Part shown: piece after piece, positions 1 through 12,184 of the stretch
Numbering within the stretch: the first letter of the stretch is position 1
Layout: every line of letters starts with the position of its first letter
Source: Margaritifera margaritifera
Taxonomy: Eukaryota > Mollusca > Bivalvia > Unionida > Margaritiferidae
Direction of reading: 5' to 3'
Assembly (NCBI GenBank): GCA_029931535.1
Contig: JAQPZY010001344.1
Location: forward strand, 1,343,501-1,407,500
Length of the DNA: 64,000 bases
The notes under the pieces: generated by a model
Seen by the model: the letters and a program-made list of their open reading frames with translations, nothing else
Told to the model about the DNA's origin: nothing
The model's database searches: none
Translations under genes and position numbers: made by a program

Positions 1-48
1 GTAAGAAATGTTTGAAACAGTAAGTTAGATGGAGAGTGTCCAAGATAT

Positions 49-518
49 CAAAATATTATTATAGCAAAGGGATCGTTTGGTTCAGTTTAGTCACTAAAAT
101 ATTATTATAGCAAAGGGATCGTTTTGTTCAGTTTAGTCAATTAAATATTATTATAGCAAAGGGATCGTTTTGTTCAGTTTAGACAATAAAATATTATTAT
201 AGCAAAAGGATCGTTTTGTTCAGTTTAGTCACTAAAATATTATTATAGCAAAGAGATCGTTTTGTTCAGTTTAGTCAATTAAATATTATTATAGCAAAGG
301 GATCGTTTTGTTCAGTTTAGACAATAAAATATTATTATAGCAAAAAGGTCGTTTTGTTCAGTTTAGTCACTAAAATATTATTATAGCAAAGGGATCGTTT
401 TGTTCAGTTTAGTCACTAAAATATTATTGTAGCAAAGGGATCGTTTTGTTCAGTTTAGTCACTAAAATATTATTATAGCAAAGGGATCGTTTTGTTCAGT
501 TTAGTCACTAAAATATTA
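49..518. repeat. Minisatellite, 46-bp unit, about 10 copies
   Basis: Tandem copies of a 46-bp unit containing AATATTATTATAGCAAAGGG followed by a TCGTTTTGTTCAG block. Copies differ by a few substitutions, such as GTCACTAA versus GACAATAA versus GTCAATTA. The 11-mer TTAGATGGAGA lies on both sides of the array, at 25-35 and 544-554. The short ORF starting inside the array at 492 shows no sign of being a gene. Confidence 0.95.
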
Positions 519-519
519 C

Positions 520-1380
520 TTGTTGCGACCTTTGCTACTGGAATTAGATGGAGAATACGGTGGAAAGGTCTTAAACTCGAACAAAACCACCAAATAAAAA
601 ATAATAAAGACACATTGATCTGTACGCTTTACATAGATGGCTATTTTCGATGGTGGTGTCAGAACCTCAGATGCGGCATAGAACCGCCATTGCACGACTA
701 GAGCTTATTGGTCCCATATCATAATTTCCTATCCATTCATGCGAGCATGTAGTTGATAGATTTGTTGCTTGCTAATTAATATAGAACAAGAGCGAAATGC
801 TCACATCCTGTACAAATGTATTCAAATAGCAGGTTGTAAAAACAGTGCATTTGGCAGTTGAATGACTTGCTATAAGGTTATATACTATCAAGCGACAAGA
901 AAGGAAAAGAAGCAAAGAAAAAAAAACACCGACCATAGGTCTTCTTAAATGTAGACATTATCTGCAGCAGTTAAAAAAAAGATTGGAAATAGATATATCT
1001 GCCGACATGTTCCTCTTTCTTGCAGGGAAACTGTACGTGCCGTTCTTCAGGGCAATAGCCATTTTGTGGTAGGAGATATTTTCTGCCGAAAATTGATGAT
1101 ATCAGAAAATTGCCGACACTGTTAAGCCGAGTCCCCAGTTACAGCATTTACAACTGTTCAACTTATTCATTTTCGTGCAAATTGGTTAAATGGTAAGCAA
1201 TTTTAATGCATACACCATCTTGCTTTAAAAGTGATATGGTGGAAGTTTTGCCGATAGCAGATTACCATTGCAAGTTAATATAATATCTGTAAAACAAGTA
1301 AACTCTTTATCCCATAATTATTAAAGTATAATGAAAGGTATGCCTTGTAAATGTGACCTTTTCTTCAAAGTTCCTTGTGG
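520..1380. other. Single-copy AT-rich sequence, no gene recognised
   Basis: No long ORF, tandem repeat or recognisable mobile element is visible. There are short A-rich runs near 917-927 and 973-980. I see nothing to support a gene or a regulatory call. Confidence 0.5.
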
Positions 1381-1384
1381 TCGT

Positions 1385-1560
1385 TCGGCTGGGTTTGTTT
1401 TGATTTGGTGTTTTATGACACTGCCACATACAAAATGAAGTAGAGGAAAGTGGCTTGCCCAAATACATTTCATAGTAGCCGACCCGTGCTGATTGTATGG
1501 TGGAAATCAAATCTGCACCCTCCAGCACCGTAGCCACTGAACCTATCGCACTCGTGCTGA
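1385..1560 (-). mobile_element. Diverged tRNA-derived SINE copy
   Basis: On the minus strand this reads as a tRNA-like head (AGTGGCTACGGTGCTGG as a degenerate A-box region, GCAGATTTGATTTCC as a degenerate B-box region). It continues with the core TTTGGGCAAGCCACTTTCC and ends in a CATAAAACACCAAATC tail. The same core and tail recur in the copy at 22.1 kb, and the core recurs in the copy at 11.5 kb. SINEs with this core and an ACACCAAA-type tail are known from molluscs and other marine invertebrates. The copy is old, because both promoter boxes carry mutations. A 76-codon ORF across it on the minus strand is incidental. Confidence 0.65.
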
Positions 1561-1561
1561 T

Positions 1562-1864
1562 CGTTCAGATTGAAGTAACCATTTTCTTTTTTCACTTAGT
1601 GCTCTTATTCGAAACGGACAGGTCTTGCACGTCTGGAGACGTGGACGCGTTTGAAACTTCTGAGTTTTGATAAATATTCGATCGTCAAAATCTAAATATG
1701 CTTTTTTTCATGTTTCTCAATCCTTTACTATTATGGAGAAAAACATTGACAAAGTTCTTACACTTAAGTTAAGTCCATCATTCAAGACGTCACAGAAGGA
1801 AAAAGCAAACAAAATCTCCTCACGTTCTATGCCATTTGATATATCAGATCATTACATTTATAAT
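1562..1864. other. Single-copy sequence, nothing recognised
   Basis: A 67-codon ORF at 1667-1870 shows no family resemblance. It ends within the small tandem repeat that follows and is probably chance. Confidence 0.45.
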
Positions 1865-1942
1865 TGTTGAAAGCGAAACTACTGTTATATTGTTGAAAGA
1901 GAAACTACTGGTATATTGTTGAAAGATAAACTACTGGTATAT
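1865..1942. repeat. Short tandem repeat, 26-bp unit, 3 copies
   Basis: Three consecutive copies of a unit with TGTTGAAAG and AAACTACTGGTATAT, with one or two substitutions between copies. Confidence 0.9.
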
Positions 1943-2497
1943 GTACGAATACAAAACCTAAGCATATATCAGGGCCGTTTTCTGATTTCCTTTACGAATA
2001 CATTGTGACATAAGAAACACGCTAGTTTCGCTTTCAAAGAAGTTGATTAAAGTCACTCGAGCAGCATCCCGCACGTTTTAGTTCTACCAACTTAAATTTA
2101 TTACTATTTGATAAAACTACAATCTATTTTCTGTTCATAATTACGATGTCAACTCTGCACAGTGTGATAAAACAAATACGTATCTTTGATTTGTTTCAAT
2201 TCTAAAGCATTGTGATAGATAAAAGGAATTTCTGACTAGAATATCGCTTCAGTTACAATTTTGCATTTAATACAAGTAATGTTTAACTTATTAACGAAAA
2301 ACATAAAAAGGCCGATTTTATTATTTACAGACATAATGTGTAGCCTATGTTCTGGGCTATTCTTTATATATGTCATTTATACAGATATAGGGTTGTCGTT
2401 ATATTTAAATCAAGCTCATCATCTAGTATGATACAATTAGGGAAATTAAATTAAGAATTGCTTATACACTAAATGATTCCTCTTTTCAAGTAGGTTG
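1943..2497. other. AT-rich single-copy sequence
   Basis: No repeat, gene or element recognised. Confidence 0.5.
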
Positions 2498-2582
2498 ACT
2501 TGCACAGATATCACAAGCTAAATTTTACTTGCACAGATATCACAGCTAAATTTTACTTGCACGGTTATCACAAGCTAAATTT
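2498..2582. repeat. Short tandem repeat, about 28-bp unit, 3 copies
   Basis: Three copies of ACTTGCACAGATATCAC followed by AGCTAAATTTT. The middle copy lacks two bases. Confidence 0.9.
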
Positions 2583-2756
2583 CAGGAATTCTTTTTCATT
2601 TTGAAAAATGTCTGAATGAAATTATTTTCGCAGAGTATTTTTTGTTGTTTATAATTATTTGCTAGTAATATTTAAATTTCTAAACGTGTTTCTTTTTAGA
2701 TAACCTTTATTATACCCAGGGCCTAATTAGGTTATAGCCTTAGGTCTTCTTATTTT

Positions 2757-3068
2757 GTATACCCTTCTTTAGGCCCTCCATTGTATACCCTCCTTTAGGC
2801 CCTCCATTATATACCCTCCTTTAGGCCCTCCATTGTATACCCTCCTTTAGGCCCTCCATTGTATACCCTCCTTTAGGCCCTCCATTGTATATCCTCCTTT
2901 AGGCCCTCCATTGTATACCCTCCTTTAGGCCCTCCAATGTATATTCTCCTTTAGGCCCTCCATTGTATACCCTCCTTTAGGCCCTCCATTGAATATCCTC
3001 CTTTAGGCCCTCCATTGTATACCCTCCTTTAGGCCCTCCATTGTATACCCTCCTTTAGGCCCTCCATT
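2757..3068. repeat. Minisatellite, 26-bp unit, 12 copies
   Basis: A 26-bp unit with TATACCCTCCTTTAGG then CCCTCCATTG, in 12 nearly identical copies. The unit is pyrimidine-rich on the plus strand. The TTAGGC inside it is not arranged as a telomeric hexamer. Confidence 0.95.
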
Positions 3069-3200
3069 CCAAATTGAATAAATGTTTGATGAATTTACCT
3101 TGGATCGAATAAATTTGATAATTTGACATAGGTCTGTTGACTTCATAATTATTTTTTTTAAAATATGTAATACATACTTAGGTCCTTCCCTCCTATTAGC

Positions 3201-3304
3201 CTTAGGCCTCTCATAAACTTAGGCCTCTCATAAACTTAGGCCTCTCATAAACTTAGGTATCTCATAAACCTAGGCCTCTCATAAACTTAGGTATCTCATA
3301 AACT
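3201..3304. repeat. Tandem repeat, 17-bp unit, about 6 copies
   Basis: Unit CTTAGGCCTCTCATAAA, with some copies reading CTTAGGTATCTCATAAA. It lies 130 bp downstream of the 26-bp array and shares the TTAGGCC string with it, so the two may have a common local origin. Confidence 0.92.
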
Positions 3305-3332
3305 TATTCCGGCGCTGATTATACGCTGTTAA

Positions 3333-3534
3333 ACCAACACTGTTACTACCAACATTACTGTTACTATTATTGCTACTAAACTACCGAAGTACCATTGCTA
3401 TTATAGTACTACTAATACTAATACTGATAGTACAACCAATACTACTACTATACTACTATTGCTACTACTACTACTACTACTATTACTACTACTTATAATA
3501 TTACTACTACTACTACTACTAATAATAATAATAA
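3333..3534. repeat. Imperfect ACT/AAT trinucleotide tract
   Basis: Interrupted (ACT)n with GTTACTATT and CCAACATT interruptions, ending in (AAT)n. This is a small relative in composition of the 2.7-kb ACT/ACC array at 49.8 kb. Confidence 0.85.
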
Positions 3535-3539
3535 TATCA

Positions 3540-3985
3540 TCTAAGATGCATCTGCCAATGGGCTACACAAATTAATCATTTAAAATTACTTAAATTTCTA
3601 GATTTTGTAGAATCATTTTGAGTGAAGAAGGTTTGTAGTTTTCTCTATTGGTATGCAAATAACTGATTTCTTTCTAAATGTCACGGTCTCCGACTGAAAG
3701 AAAGAAGAAAAAACTTGGACCGACTTGCTAATTCAGGATCCAAAAATGAGAAAGTTGAAAAATGAAATAGACACCAATGGAAAGCTTACTGGGTTTACTT
3801 TGGATTCAGACTAACCCCTTAACATGACAATCAGACCTTCGGTTGATACAATGGTTAAAGGCAACTGGTCAGTAATTTACCAAAAAGGAAGTTCTATCTC
3901 TTGTCTTTCATTCTGAAAATGCACATGTACATCAATTTGTATAGATTTTTCTCATGGCAAGTAGCTGACATGACGTATAAAATCA
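3540..3985. other. Single-copy sequence, nothing recognised
   Basis: AT-rich with no ORF of note and no element signature. Confidence 0.5.
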
Positions 3986-3988
3986 TAT

Positions 3989-4740
3989 CTTTCTGACAAA
4001 ACAATGCGTCAAATTCTAGCTGTTATTACTGTCTTAGTATATATTCTGACAAAAAACAATGTGTCAAATTCTAGCTGTTATAACGGTGTTAGTATATATT
4101 CTGACAAAAAACAATGCGTCAAATTCCAGCTGTTATAACGGTCTTAGTATATTCTGACAAAACAATGCGTCAAATTCCAGCTGTTATTGCGGTCTTAGTA
4201 TATATTCTGACAAAACAATGCATCAAATTCCAGCTGTTATAAGGGTCTTAGTATATATTCTGACAAAATAATGCGTCAAATTCCAGCTGTTATTGCGGTC
4301 TTAGTATATATTCTGACAAAAGCAATGCGTCAAAATTTCATCTGTTATAACGGTCTTAGTATATAATTTGACAAAACAATGCGTCAAATTCCAGCTGTTG
4401 TAACGGTCTTAGTATATAATCTGACAAAACAATGCGTCAAATTCCAGCTGGTATTGTTGTCTTAGTATATAATCTAACAAAACAATGCGTCAAAATCCAG
4501 CTGTTATAAGGGTATTAGTATATATTCTGACAAAACAATGCGTCAAATTCCAGCTGTTATTGCGGTTTTAGTATATAATCTGACAAAACAATGCGTCAAA
4601 TTCCAGCTGTTATAACAGTCTTAGTATATATTCTGACAAAACAATGCGTCAAATTCCAGCTGTTATTGCGGTCTTAGTATATATTCTGACAAAACAATGC
4701 GTCCAATTCCAGCTGTTATTGCGGTCTTAGTATATATTCT
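3989..4740. repeat. Minisatellite, 53-bp unit, about 14 copies
   Basis: Unit built on CTGACAAAACAATGCGTCAA, then TTCCAGCTGTTAT and GCGGTCTTAGTATATATT. Copies vary at the TTATTGCGG / TTATAACGG / TTATAAGGG position and in the length of the A run in GACAAAA. The variants are interspersed. Confidence 0.95.
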
Positions 4741-4744
4741 CAAT

Positions 4745-5310
4745 TAGATTTATTAGTAATTACATTATATAAAATGCATACTTTTTAACAATAATTTTCC
4801 CACAGTGATTTTGTCTCCTAGAAAAAAAAAAACTAATTGTATAAACTATTTCCTATAAAAATATTTACCTAAATAATTGTAAAATTTCCTGAATAAAAGA
4901 GTGCATTTACAAATCTGACAGCCTAGATACTGATTTCATTTAATTGCCACTTCTTCAAGAGTGATAATGTGTTTGCGTGAGTCTCAATCAGTTACAAAGA
5001 CAGCTTATATGTAAGATATTGCTTCACCAATAAAATTCAGGTGTAATTTACCTGATTATTTCTATATTTGAAAGTCATTCATACGAAATTACCCAACACC
5101 TAGATGCGTAAGTGTGAGAAATGAGTCCCAGTTCCATGTACTATAGTCCCAAACCCTTACTCAAATGGTCAGCCACGAGCAATCTCAACGATGTCCTAAA
5201 AATCTGAATGTTTTAGAGATCAAGTGGGCATTTCATTTTTACAATCCAAATCAATAATTAAAACCGATACAGATGAGAAAATATCCCTTCGGATACTATA
5301 ATTTTTCACC
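4745..5310. other. AT-rich single-copy sequence
   Basis: No gene, repeat array or mobile-element signature recognised. Confidence 0.5.
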
Positions 5311-5314
5311 ACCT

Positions 5315-5506
5315 CAGTAAAATTTGGGTACATCAGTAAAATTTGGGTACATCAGTAAGATTTGGGTACATCAGTAAGATTTGGGTACATCAGTAAGATT
5401 TGGGTACATCAGTAAAATTTGGGTACATCAGTAAGATTTGGGTACATCAGTAAAATTTGGGTACATCAGTAAGATTTGGGTACATCAGTAAGATTTGGGT
5501 ACATCA
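5315..5506. repeat. Tandem repeat, 19-bp unit, 10 copies
   Basis: Unit CAGTAAGATTTGGGTACAT, with CAGTAAAATTT variants, in 10 copies that are otherwise nearly invariant. It is followed by an A-rich run at 5508-5540. Confidence 0.95.
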
Positions 5507-5507
5507 A

Positions 5508-5540
5508 CAAAAAAAAAAAAAAAAAAACAAAACGAAACAA
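5508..5540. repeat. A-rich low-complexity run
   Basis: About 17 consecutive A residues followed by CAAAACGAAACAAAG. Confidence 0.8.
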
Positions 5541-5672
5541 AGAAGCGTTTGAAAAAAAGACAACGAACTATGTTATATCTTCTGAAATATGTGTCACACA
5601 GCCATTTTAAAATATCTTAAATTATAAATATGAACCACAAGTCGAAGGTCTACGGGCCATGCAAGTACTCTT

Positions 5673-5772
5673 TCATAAAAAAAAAGAAAAAAAAAAGTAT
5701 AAAAAAAAAGAAAAAAAAAAAGTATAAAAAAAAAGAAAAAAAAAAGTATAAAAAAAAGAAAAAAAAAAGTAG
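5673..5772. repeat. A-rich tandem repeat, about 25-27-bp unit, 4 copies
   Basis: Four copies of a run of 8-9 A, one G, a run of 9-11 A, then GTAT. The fixed GTAT spacers show that this is a minisatellite with poly(A) blocks and not a simple homopolymer. A Lys-rich 62-codon ORF across it is an artefact of AAA/AAG codons. Confidence 0.85.
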
Positions 5773-5774
5773 TC

Positions 5775-6758
<984 letters not shown>

Positions 6759-6759
6759 T

Positions 6760-7005
6760 GTGGTTTGTGTGTGTATGGTGGGTGTCTGTTGCACCTAAAA
6801 GGGGTCAGGATACCAGGATACTTTAGCATACACATTGTACAGAAACGTTTTATACACCGCAGTAACATTAATTTATCATGTATCTAATTTGATTACTATA
6901 TTACTTAACCAGATCATTATTATTTTAACTTTTAGTTTTATAATTCCGCACACAATTTTAACGTTACACCTGATACTTTGATACATTCACCTGATTCTTT
7001 GAGGA
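6760..7005. other. AT-rich single-copy spacer
   Basis: Starts with a short GT-rich stretch adjoining the microsatellite. Nothing else recognised. Confidence 0.5.
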
Positions 7006-7006
7006 T

Positions 7007-7211
7007 GTCATCGTAAGCCGGTAAAAACTCACCTGTTGACATTAGCAGTCATCGTAAGCCGGTAAAAACTCACCTGTTGACATTAGCAGTCATCGTAAGC
7101 TGGTAAAAACTCACCTGTTGACATTAGCTGTCATCGTAAGCTGGTAAAAACTCACCTGTTGACATTAGCAGTCATCGTAAGCCGGTAAAAACTCACCTGT
7201 TGACATTAGCA
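7007..7211. repeat. Minisatellite, 41-bp unit, exactly 5 copies
   Basis: Five full 41-bp units beginning GTCATCGTAAGCCGGTAAAA and ending CTGTTGACATTAGCA. Copies differ only at GCCGG/GCTGG and AGCA/AGCT, so the array is young or well homogenised. Confidence 0.95.
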
Positions 7212-7214
7212 GGG

Positions 7215-8420
7215 CTAACCATTTTCTAAATAAAATGACGCATATTAAAATAACCGCTTTGAACAGGAATAACCTATATTGTCTGTGACAAGATCATTAT
7301 GTTAACTGTATGGAGACGTTGCCTAAATAAGGAAAAATACAAACGTGATGTTAAATTTTCCACCAGGGTCAAAAGATTATTGATAATTATTTTGTTTCAT
7401 ATTAATGAGAGTATAAATGAATATTGATGGCGTAAGCACAAGAAAATAATAAAGCATTTATCCTGATAGCAAAAATTGTTTTATAGTAGCATGTTTATTA
7501 TGTGCCATTAATAAACTTTAGGCTTGTCTTCAAAGGAACAATTTTCAACATATTATGCTACTTCCAGCAGTCGTTCTTATCTACCTGCCGAGACGTGTGC
7601 ATAAATCATAATTTACTTCCTTATTATCAAAGTCATATTTGCCACTTAGATTTCCATCGTAATGCATGTACATTTTAGAAAAGATTCAATCTTGAATAGA
7701 GGAGTGATTCAATCTTTAATAGAGGAGTGATTGTGGGGTTTGAAATTAGTTCACGAATAATAAGCAGAATCTATTAGATTTTAAAGGAGACACACAGAGA
7801 GAAACTCTAAAATATTTTTGCCATGTAAAAACTATCGAAATTATTCGGAATTTTTTTTATAACTAAAGGTGATCGGGATGCTTGCTCTCACGTACAACAC
7901 GACGCTGTACGTCAGAGCGTTAAAACCTTTATGCCATCCGTCAGAGCGTTAAAACCTTAACGTAGATGAACGTGTAGAATGGAGATTTTATTTGCAGGAC
8001 CTCTTACTTCTTGGTAATAATTTTGATATTTTTGAACAAGGAAATTAATAAAAGTATATATAATCAAAGTTCATCTATAGATCTAGCAAATATTGTGATG
8101 AAAAACAATGTTGCCCACACATACCAGCAGCTTGAATTCTTTTAGAGCCTTAATTCGCTTTAAAATCACTACGTATCACTAGTTTTCTAAGTCACATCTT
8201 TTGCGTCTTTAGCTACGGGTGCTTAGCGCTGAATTTCGATCTTTTACTTTTTGTTTTAGCATTTCAATGATATGATGACTTCATGATTGTGTATTCATGT
8301 GCCTTACGTTTAGCTTGACTTTCGGTCTATCGCAATTTCAATCTACTATTATTTATGGCAGTTTCGGTTTTAGCTATAATTCCATTTATAGTCATAATCC
8401 CAGTAATACTCGTACATGGT
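7215..8420. other. Single-copy sequence with two tiny duplications
   Basis: Contains a 25-bp duplication near 7684-7732 (GATTCAATCTT..AATAGAGGAGT) and a near-duplicate around GTCAGAGCGTTAAAACCTT at 7909-7958. No gene is recognised. Confidence 0.5.
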
Positions 8421-8421
8421 G

Positions 8422-8580
8422 CGTAACTACCGCCCCGCAGAAGCCCTCAATGCTGGGGATCCATTCAAGGAGGGGGCCCAAAAATCCCAAAAAAATTTAC
8501 ATGGGGGAGGGGAGGTACAATTCTGAATTTTTTCAGGGGGATGGGGAGGAGAAAAATTTGAAGCTACACCACTGAATTGT
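8422..8580. mobile_element. Short GC-rich element with inverted ends (MITE-like)
   Basis: A G-rich stretch in AT-rich surroundings. The left end reads CATGGTGCGTAACTAC, and the right end, AAGCTACACCACTG, is close to its inverse complement. Similar CTACGCCACTGA-type ends occur in the elements at 21.63-21.80 and 28.98-29.17 kb. No protein is encoded; a 92-codon ORF across it is rich in Gly, Pro and Lys from composition alone. It could be a non-autonomous DNA transposon or the end of a larger unknown element. Confidence 0.45.
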
Positions 8581-8584
8581 ACTA

Positions 8585-9850
8585 TAAATTATGTCCTAAC
8601 AGATAGGAAGTAAGTTCGCTATATCATTTATATTTATCTCTCAACATCCGTACAAAAGAATTTTGTTAAAAGATTCCAGCATTTGAGTCACGTGATGGGA
8701 TATTAAACGTGTGATCAAGTCCCTCTGTCAGAAAGAAAGAAAAATGAAATAAAAAATGAAAGAAAGAAGGAAGGAAAGAAATAAATAGAATTCGTCGATA
8801 ATAACGATAAGAACGAGCGTAAGAAATACCTCAAGAAGGACAATGGCATAGAATTGCTTTAATCAGAATGATTAATGTTATGGAAAAGCAGAACAAAAAG
8901 ATTTATATACGTTCTTTGATGCCCATTTTACATTTCAAATTAAAAGACTTGTTGAAGGTCAAAATTATTAAACTCTTTTTTATGGGACAAAGCGATATAT
9001 ATTTAGAGAAACACTAGCATTGCAGTGAGGTCCGTATTTTTTTATTATATAGTTTTCAATTATTCTACATAAAAACTGCATTTACAAGATGGCTTGCAAT
9101 CAGAGCCAGTTAGTTATGTTCTTGTGCGCTTTGCATAAATTGTTTACAAACATTATAGGACAACCAAGTAAAATTATGATGCCACATTTATATGCATGGT
9201 TTAAAAAGAAATTGACCAGTTCATACTTTTATAGCTAGCTAAAGATCAACATTTCCTATATTCTTTTATACAAAAGTTCGTATGCATTAAAGCTTAAACA
9301 GTCATTAGGACGCAATGCGTTCTTTGCAGTCCGCGCGCTATATCCAATCATTTGATACCAGTACTCATTTAAAGATACTGTTCACAAGTACAAGTAAATG
9401 AATTAATTTGACACGTGGCTACTGCTAAATAGGCGAAATTATTTCGACTATTTATTTTACACTACGTGTTCATTTTGGCAGAGTTTGCAATTAACGATTC
9501 GGTTTTCTTGATTGAATATCGAAGCACTTATATTTTGTCTGTAATCCAGAGAGCATCAGTAAGGCTTTTTAATGGGATTAAAATGAAGGAGGGTGAAATG
9601 TACGCATGAATTATCCTTATCACTCTATGTTGACTGGAAACGGAAATTTGATTTAGACTTGAAATCGGATCGGTTGACAAAGGGCAGAAACTTTCGATAA
9701 CGCTGCGGTAAATAATTATAATCTACGTTCATCACCATCTTTATCCGCAACATCAGCATGGCTCTATTGGTTGAGGACATTTATGGTTAATAGGATGTGT
9801 TTATTCATTTACATATAGGTTATTTTATTAAAAAAAGTCATTATCTTATA
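8585..9850. other. AT-rich single-copy sequence
   Basis: Contains a purine-rich GAAA/GGAA tract at about 8731-8790. No coding segment or element recognised. Confidence 0.5.
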
Positions 9851-9854
9851 GCTC

Positions 9855-9855
<1 letters not shown>

Positions 9856-9914
<59 letters not shown>
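9856..9914. repeat. (AT)n microsatellite
   Basis: About 29 uninterrupted dinucleotide units. It borders the GC-richer relic at 9915-10091, which has a second (AT)n on its other side. Confidence 0.97.
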
Positions 9915-10088
9915 TAAGCACGTGCTTAGAGCACAAGCAGAGCAGGGGCACCAAAAAAAGGAGAAATTAGTTGGGTTTTTTTAATTGTGTTGGTAAAAAA
10001 AAAATTGTGGTTTTGTTTTGAATTACATAGGGGCGGGGAGCACTATAATCATCTTTTTAGTGCTTAGGCCTCTAAAGGTCTTAATTTG

Positions 10089-10091
<3 letters not shown>
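9915..10091. mobile_element. Interspersed-element relic between two (AT)n tracts
   Basis: Begins GCACGTGCTTAGAGCAC and later has AGTGCTTAGGCCTC followed by TTAATTTGGCCA, with an internal GGGGCACC and poly-A/T runs. I recognise the 'gcttag..gggcacc' and 'tgcttaggcctc' wording as typical of short interspersed repeats in animal genomes, but I cannot name the family. Confidence 0.4.

Positions 10092-10151
<60 letters not shown>
10092..10151. repeat. (AT)n microsatellite with short GT tail
   Basis: About 30 AT units followed by CTCTGTGTGTGTCTGTGTGTG up to about 10176. Confidence 0.97.
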
Positions 10152-10155
<4 letters not shown>

Positions 10156-10311
10156 CTCTGTGTGTGTCTGTGTGTGAATCATGAATGGGAGTCTTGGATC
10201 AAAATTGTAATTCAAATTGGTCTGATATCTTTCAAGAATATAATTTAAAGCACGCATGCTATCTCCCAGTGCTTTTTGTAACATCTATTTCTTTAGTTAG
10301 AGTATTTCTGA

Positions 10312-10598
10312 ATATAGTTATTATTCTATCGTGAGATTAATATAGCTATTATTCTATCGTGAGATTAATATAGTTATTATTCTATCGTGAGATTAATATA
10401 GTTATTATTCTATCGTGTGATTAATATAGTTATTATTCTATCGTGAGATTAATATAGTTATTATTCTATCGTGAGATTAATATAGTTATTATTCTATCGT
10501 GAGATTAATATAGTTATTATTCTATCGTGTGATTAATATAGTTATTATTCTATCATGAGATTAATATAGTTATTATTCTATCGTGAGATTAATATAGC
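10312..10598. repeat. Minisatellite, 28-bp unit, about 10 copies
   Basis: Unit ATATAGTTATTATTCTATCG followed by TGAGATTA, almost invariant apart from GTGTGATT and CATGAGATT variants. Confidence 0.95.
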
Positions 10599-10599
10599 T

Positions 10600-11475
10600 C
10601 TGAGTGCGTTATGAGGATGTTCGATGTGTTCCTTCAACACGGGCATCAACTATGCTGCAATCACTAAATGACCTCAAAAATGTATACTTAAATGTCTAAA
10701 GTAATAGTATACACCAATGTAAATACTAAGCAACTATACTAATATAACCTCAAGTCATATCTAACTAAGTGTTTACTAATGGCTAGAATTAAATGTGTTT
10801 TCATGTCCAATAAATTGCTTCATTAGTTGTCCACATTAGATGATACTGTTTAGCTCTTTACAACATAAAGTCAATTTTCTATTCTAATAGTACCATTCCG
10901 GAGTAATTCTCCATGTAGGAATTATTCGGGTAACCTTTCAGCAAAAGAACAGATTCTCCAAACTCCAGTTGTTTGTTTCATTTCCCCGGTCCTATAAAAA
11001 GTCCCAGAAAGCTATATACAAATCTATCGGCCACCATCAGGGCCTGTAGTCGATCTTTCTCAGAATATATATGCCTAGTTGCAGGACATTACACACATGC
11101 ACATATATGCATGCAAAAACCAACTCGCAAATAGACGGACAGAAATATAGTTCACTTGTTATATCCAGGTCCCAAAATTGTATAAGTAGTCGTCCGATTT
11201 GTTCGGAATTCATCACCTTAAAGAAGAGTTAAGTCATATAGTGTATGACTAGGTGTTATCAGGGTAGTTTGTTATGATAAAAATTCTACACAAATTCATG
11301 TTGCATTCTTCGTTTGAAGTCACGGTCAAGCTCATGCTTTCACACTTGTATAGTTGAAGGCGATGCAAACAAATTACATTTATGATTTATTAAGTATTAA
11401 TTCGATTGGATTAATTATGATATAAACGGTAATCAGTATCACTGTCAATGGATAATGATTTTCTTGGAAGACAAT
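10600..11475. other. Single-copy sequence, nothing recognised
   Basis: No gene or element signature seen. Confidence 0.5.
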
Positions 11476-11477
11476 AT

Positions 11478-11690
11478 TGTCCATACTAGGAGGCGCGGTA
11501 GCTCTGTGTCTAGCGTACTGGAATACCGAGTTCGATTCCCCGACTAGACTGGGGAGACTGATGTGTTATGTCCTTAGGCAAATCACTTTGCTTTCATTGC
11601 CCAACAAAAACGAACTTAAGCCGCTACTCGAAATACCTTTAGGCGTACTTAGTTCAACCAAACCATATATATTGCTGTATGACGTATGTA
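11478..11690 (+). mobile_element. tRNA-derived SINE copy
   Basis: The head has an A-box-like GGTAGCTCTGTGTCTAGCG and a good B-box match, GAGTTCGATTCCC, about 35 bases later, as in a pol III internal promoter. It continues with the core TATGTCCTTAGGCAAATCAC, equivalent to TGTCCATGGGCAAGGCACTT in the minus-strand copy at 22.1 kb, and a tail ending TTCAACCAAACCA. This is the best-preserved SINE head in the window. The 79-codon ORF here has no coding support. Confidence 0.72.
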
Positions 11691-11719
11691 CAGTACGTGA
11701 AATAAAATATATTTGAATG

Positions 11720-12180
11720 TATTTAAGCGTAAATTATAAACACAACCGACACTTTGCAATGTAAATTGTAAAATATGTACATGTAAGCAGTCCACGGGGT
11801 ACAAGTCACCCAAGCCTGTCGTGAGAATGGGTCGATGATATTAATATGCAAAACGATTTTGACTTACAAGCATTCATCTACCATAAAAAGCATTCTACTT
11901 TCATGGAAACCTCGGGTGTTTTCAAACCTACACTCGAAGATTGTAACCATAGCTCTCATATGACCTGACTATAATTTGTTATTACTGACGGCAATTTACT
12001 AATCAAAACGATATGAAACTTGACGAATGGAGCCCCATTTCTTCTTGAATAAAAAGATGTTATCAACGTTTGATTGACATTAAAAGCCATTGTAAAGTCA
12101 ATTATTAAAAGGCTATCGAATTTTTATGGCGCGAATCTGACCCTTTACTCACAATAAACATATCTTGTTGCAAACTAAAA
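11720..12180. other. AT-rich single-copy sequence
   Basis: Nothing recognised. Confidence 0.5.
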
Positions 12181-12184
12181 TACA

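Noticed and set aside
1..10. Splice donor GTAAG at the first base of the window
   Set aside because: No exon can be seen upstream, since the window starts there, and no matching acceptor or exon downstream. Treated as chance.
2757..3304. Telomeric repeat (TTAGGC-type)
   Set aside because: TTAGGC occurs only once per 26- or 17-bp unit, not as a hexamer array.
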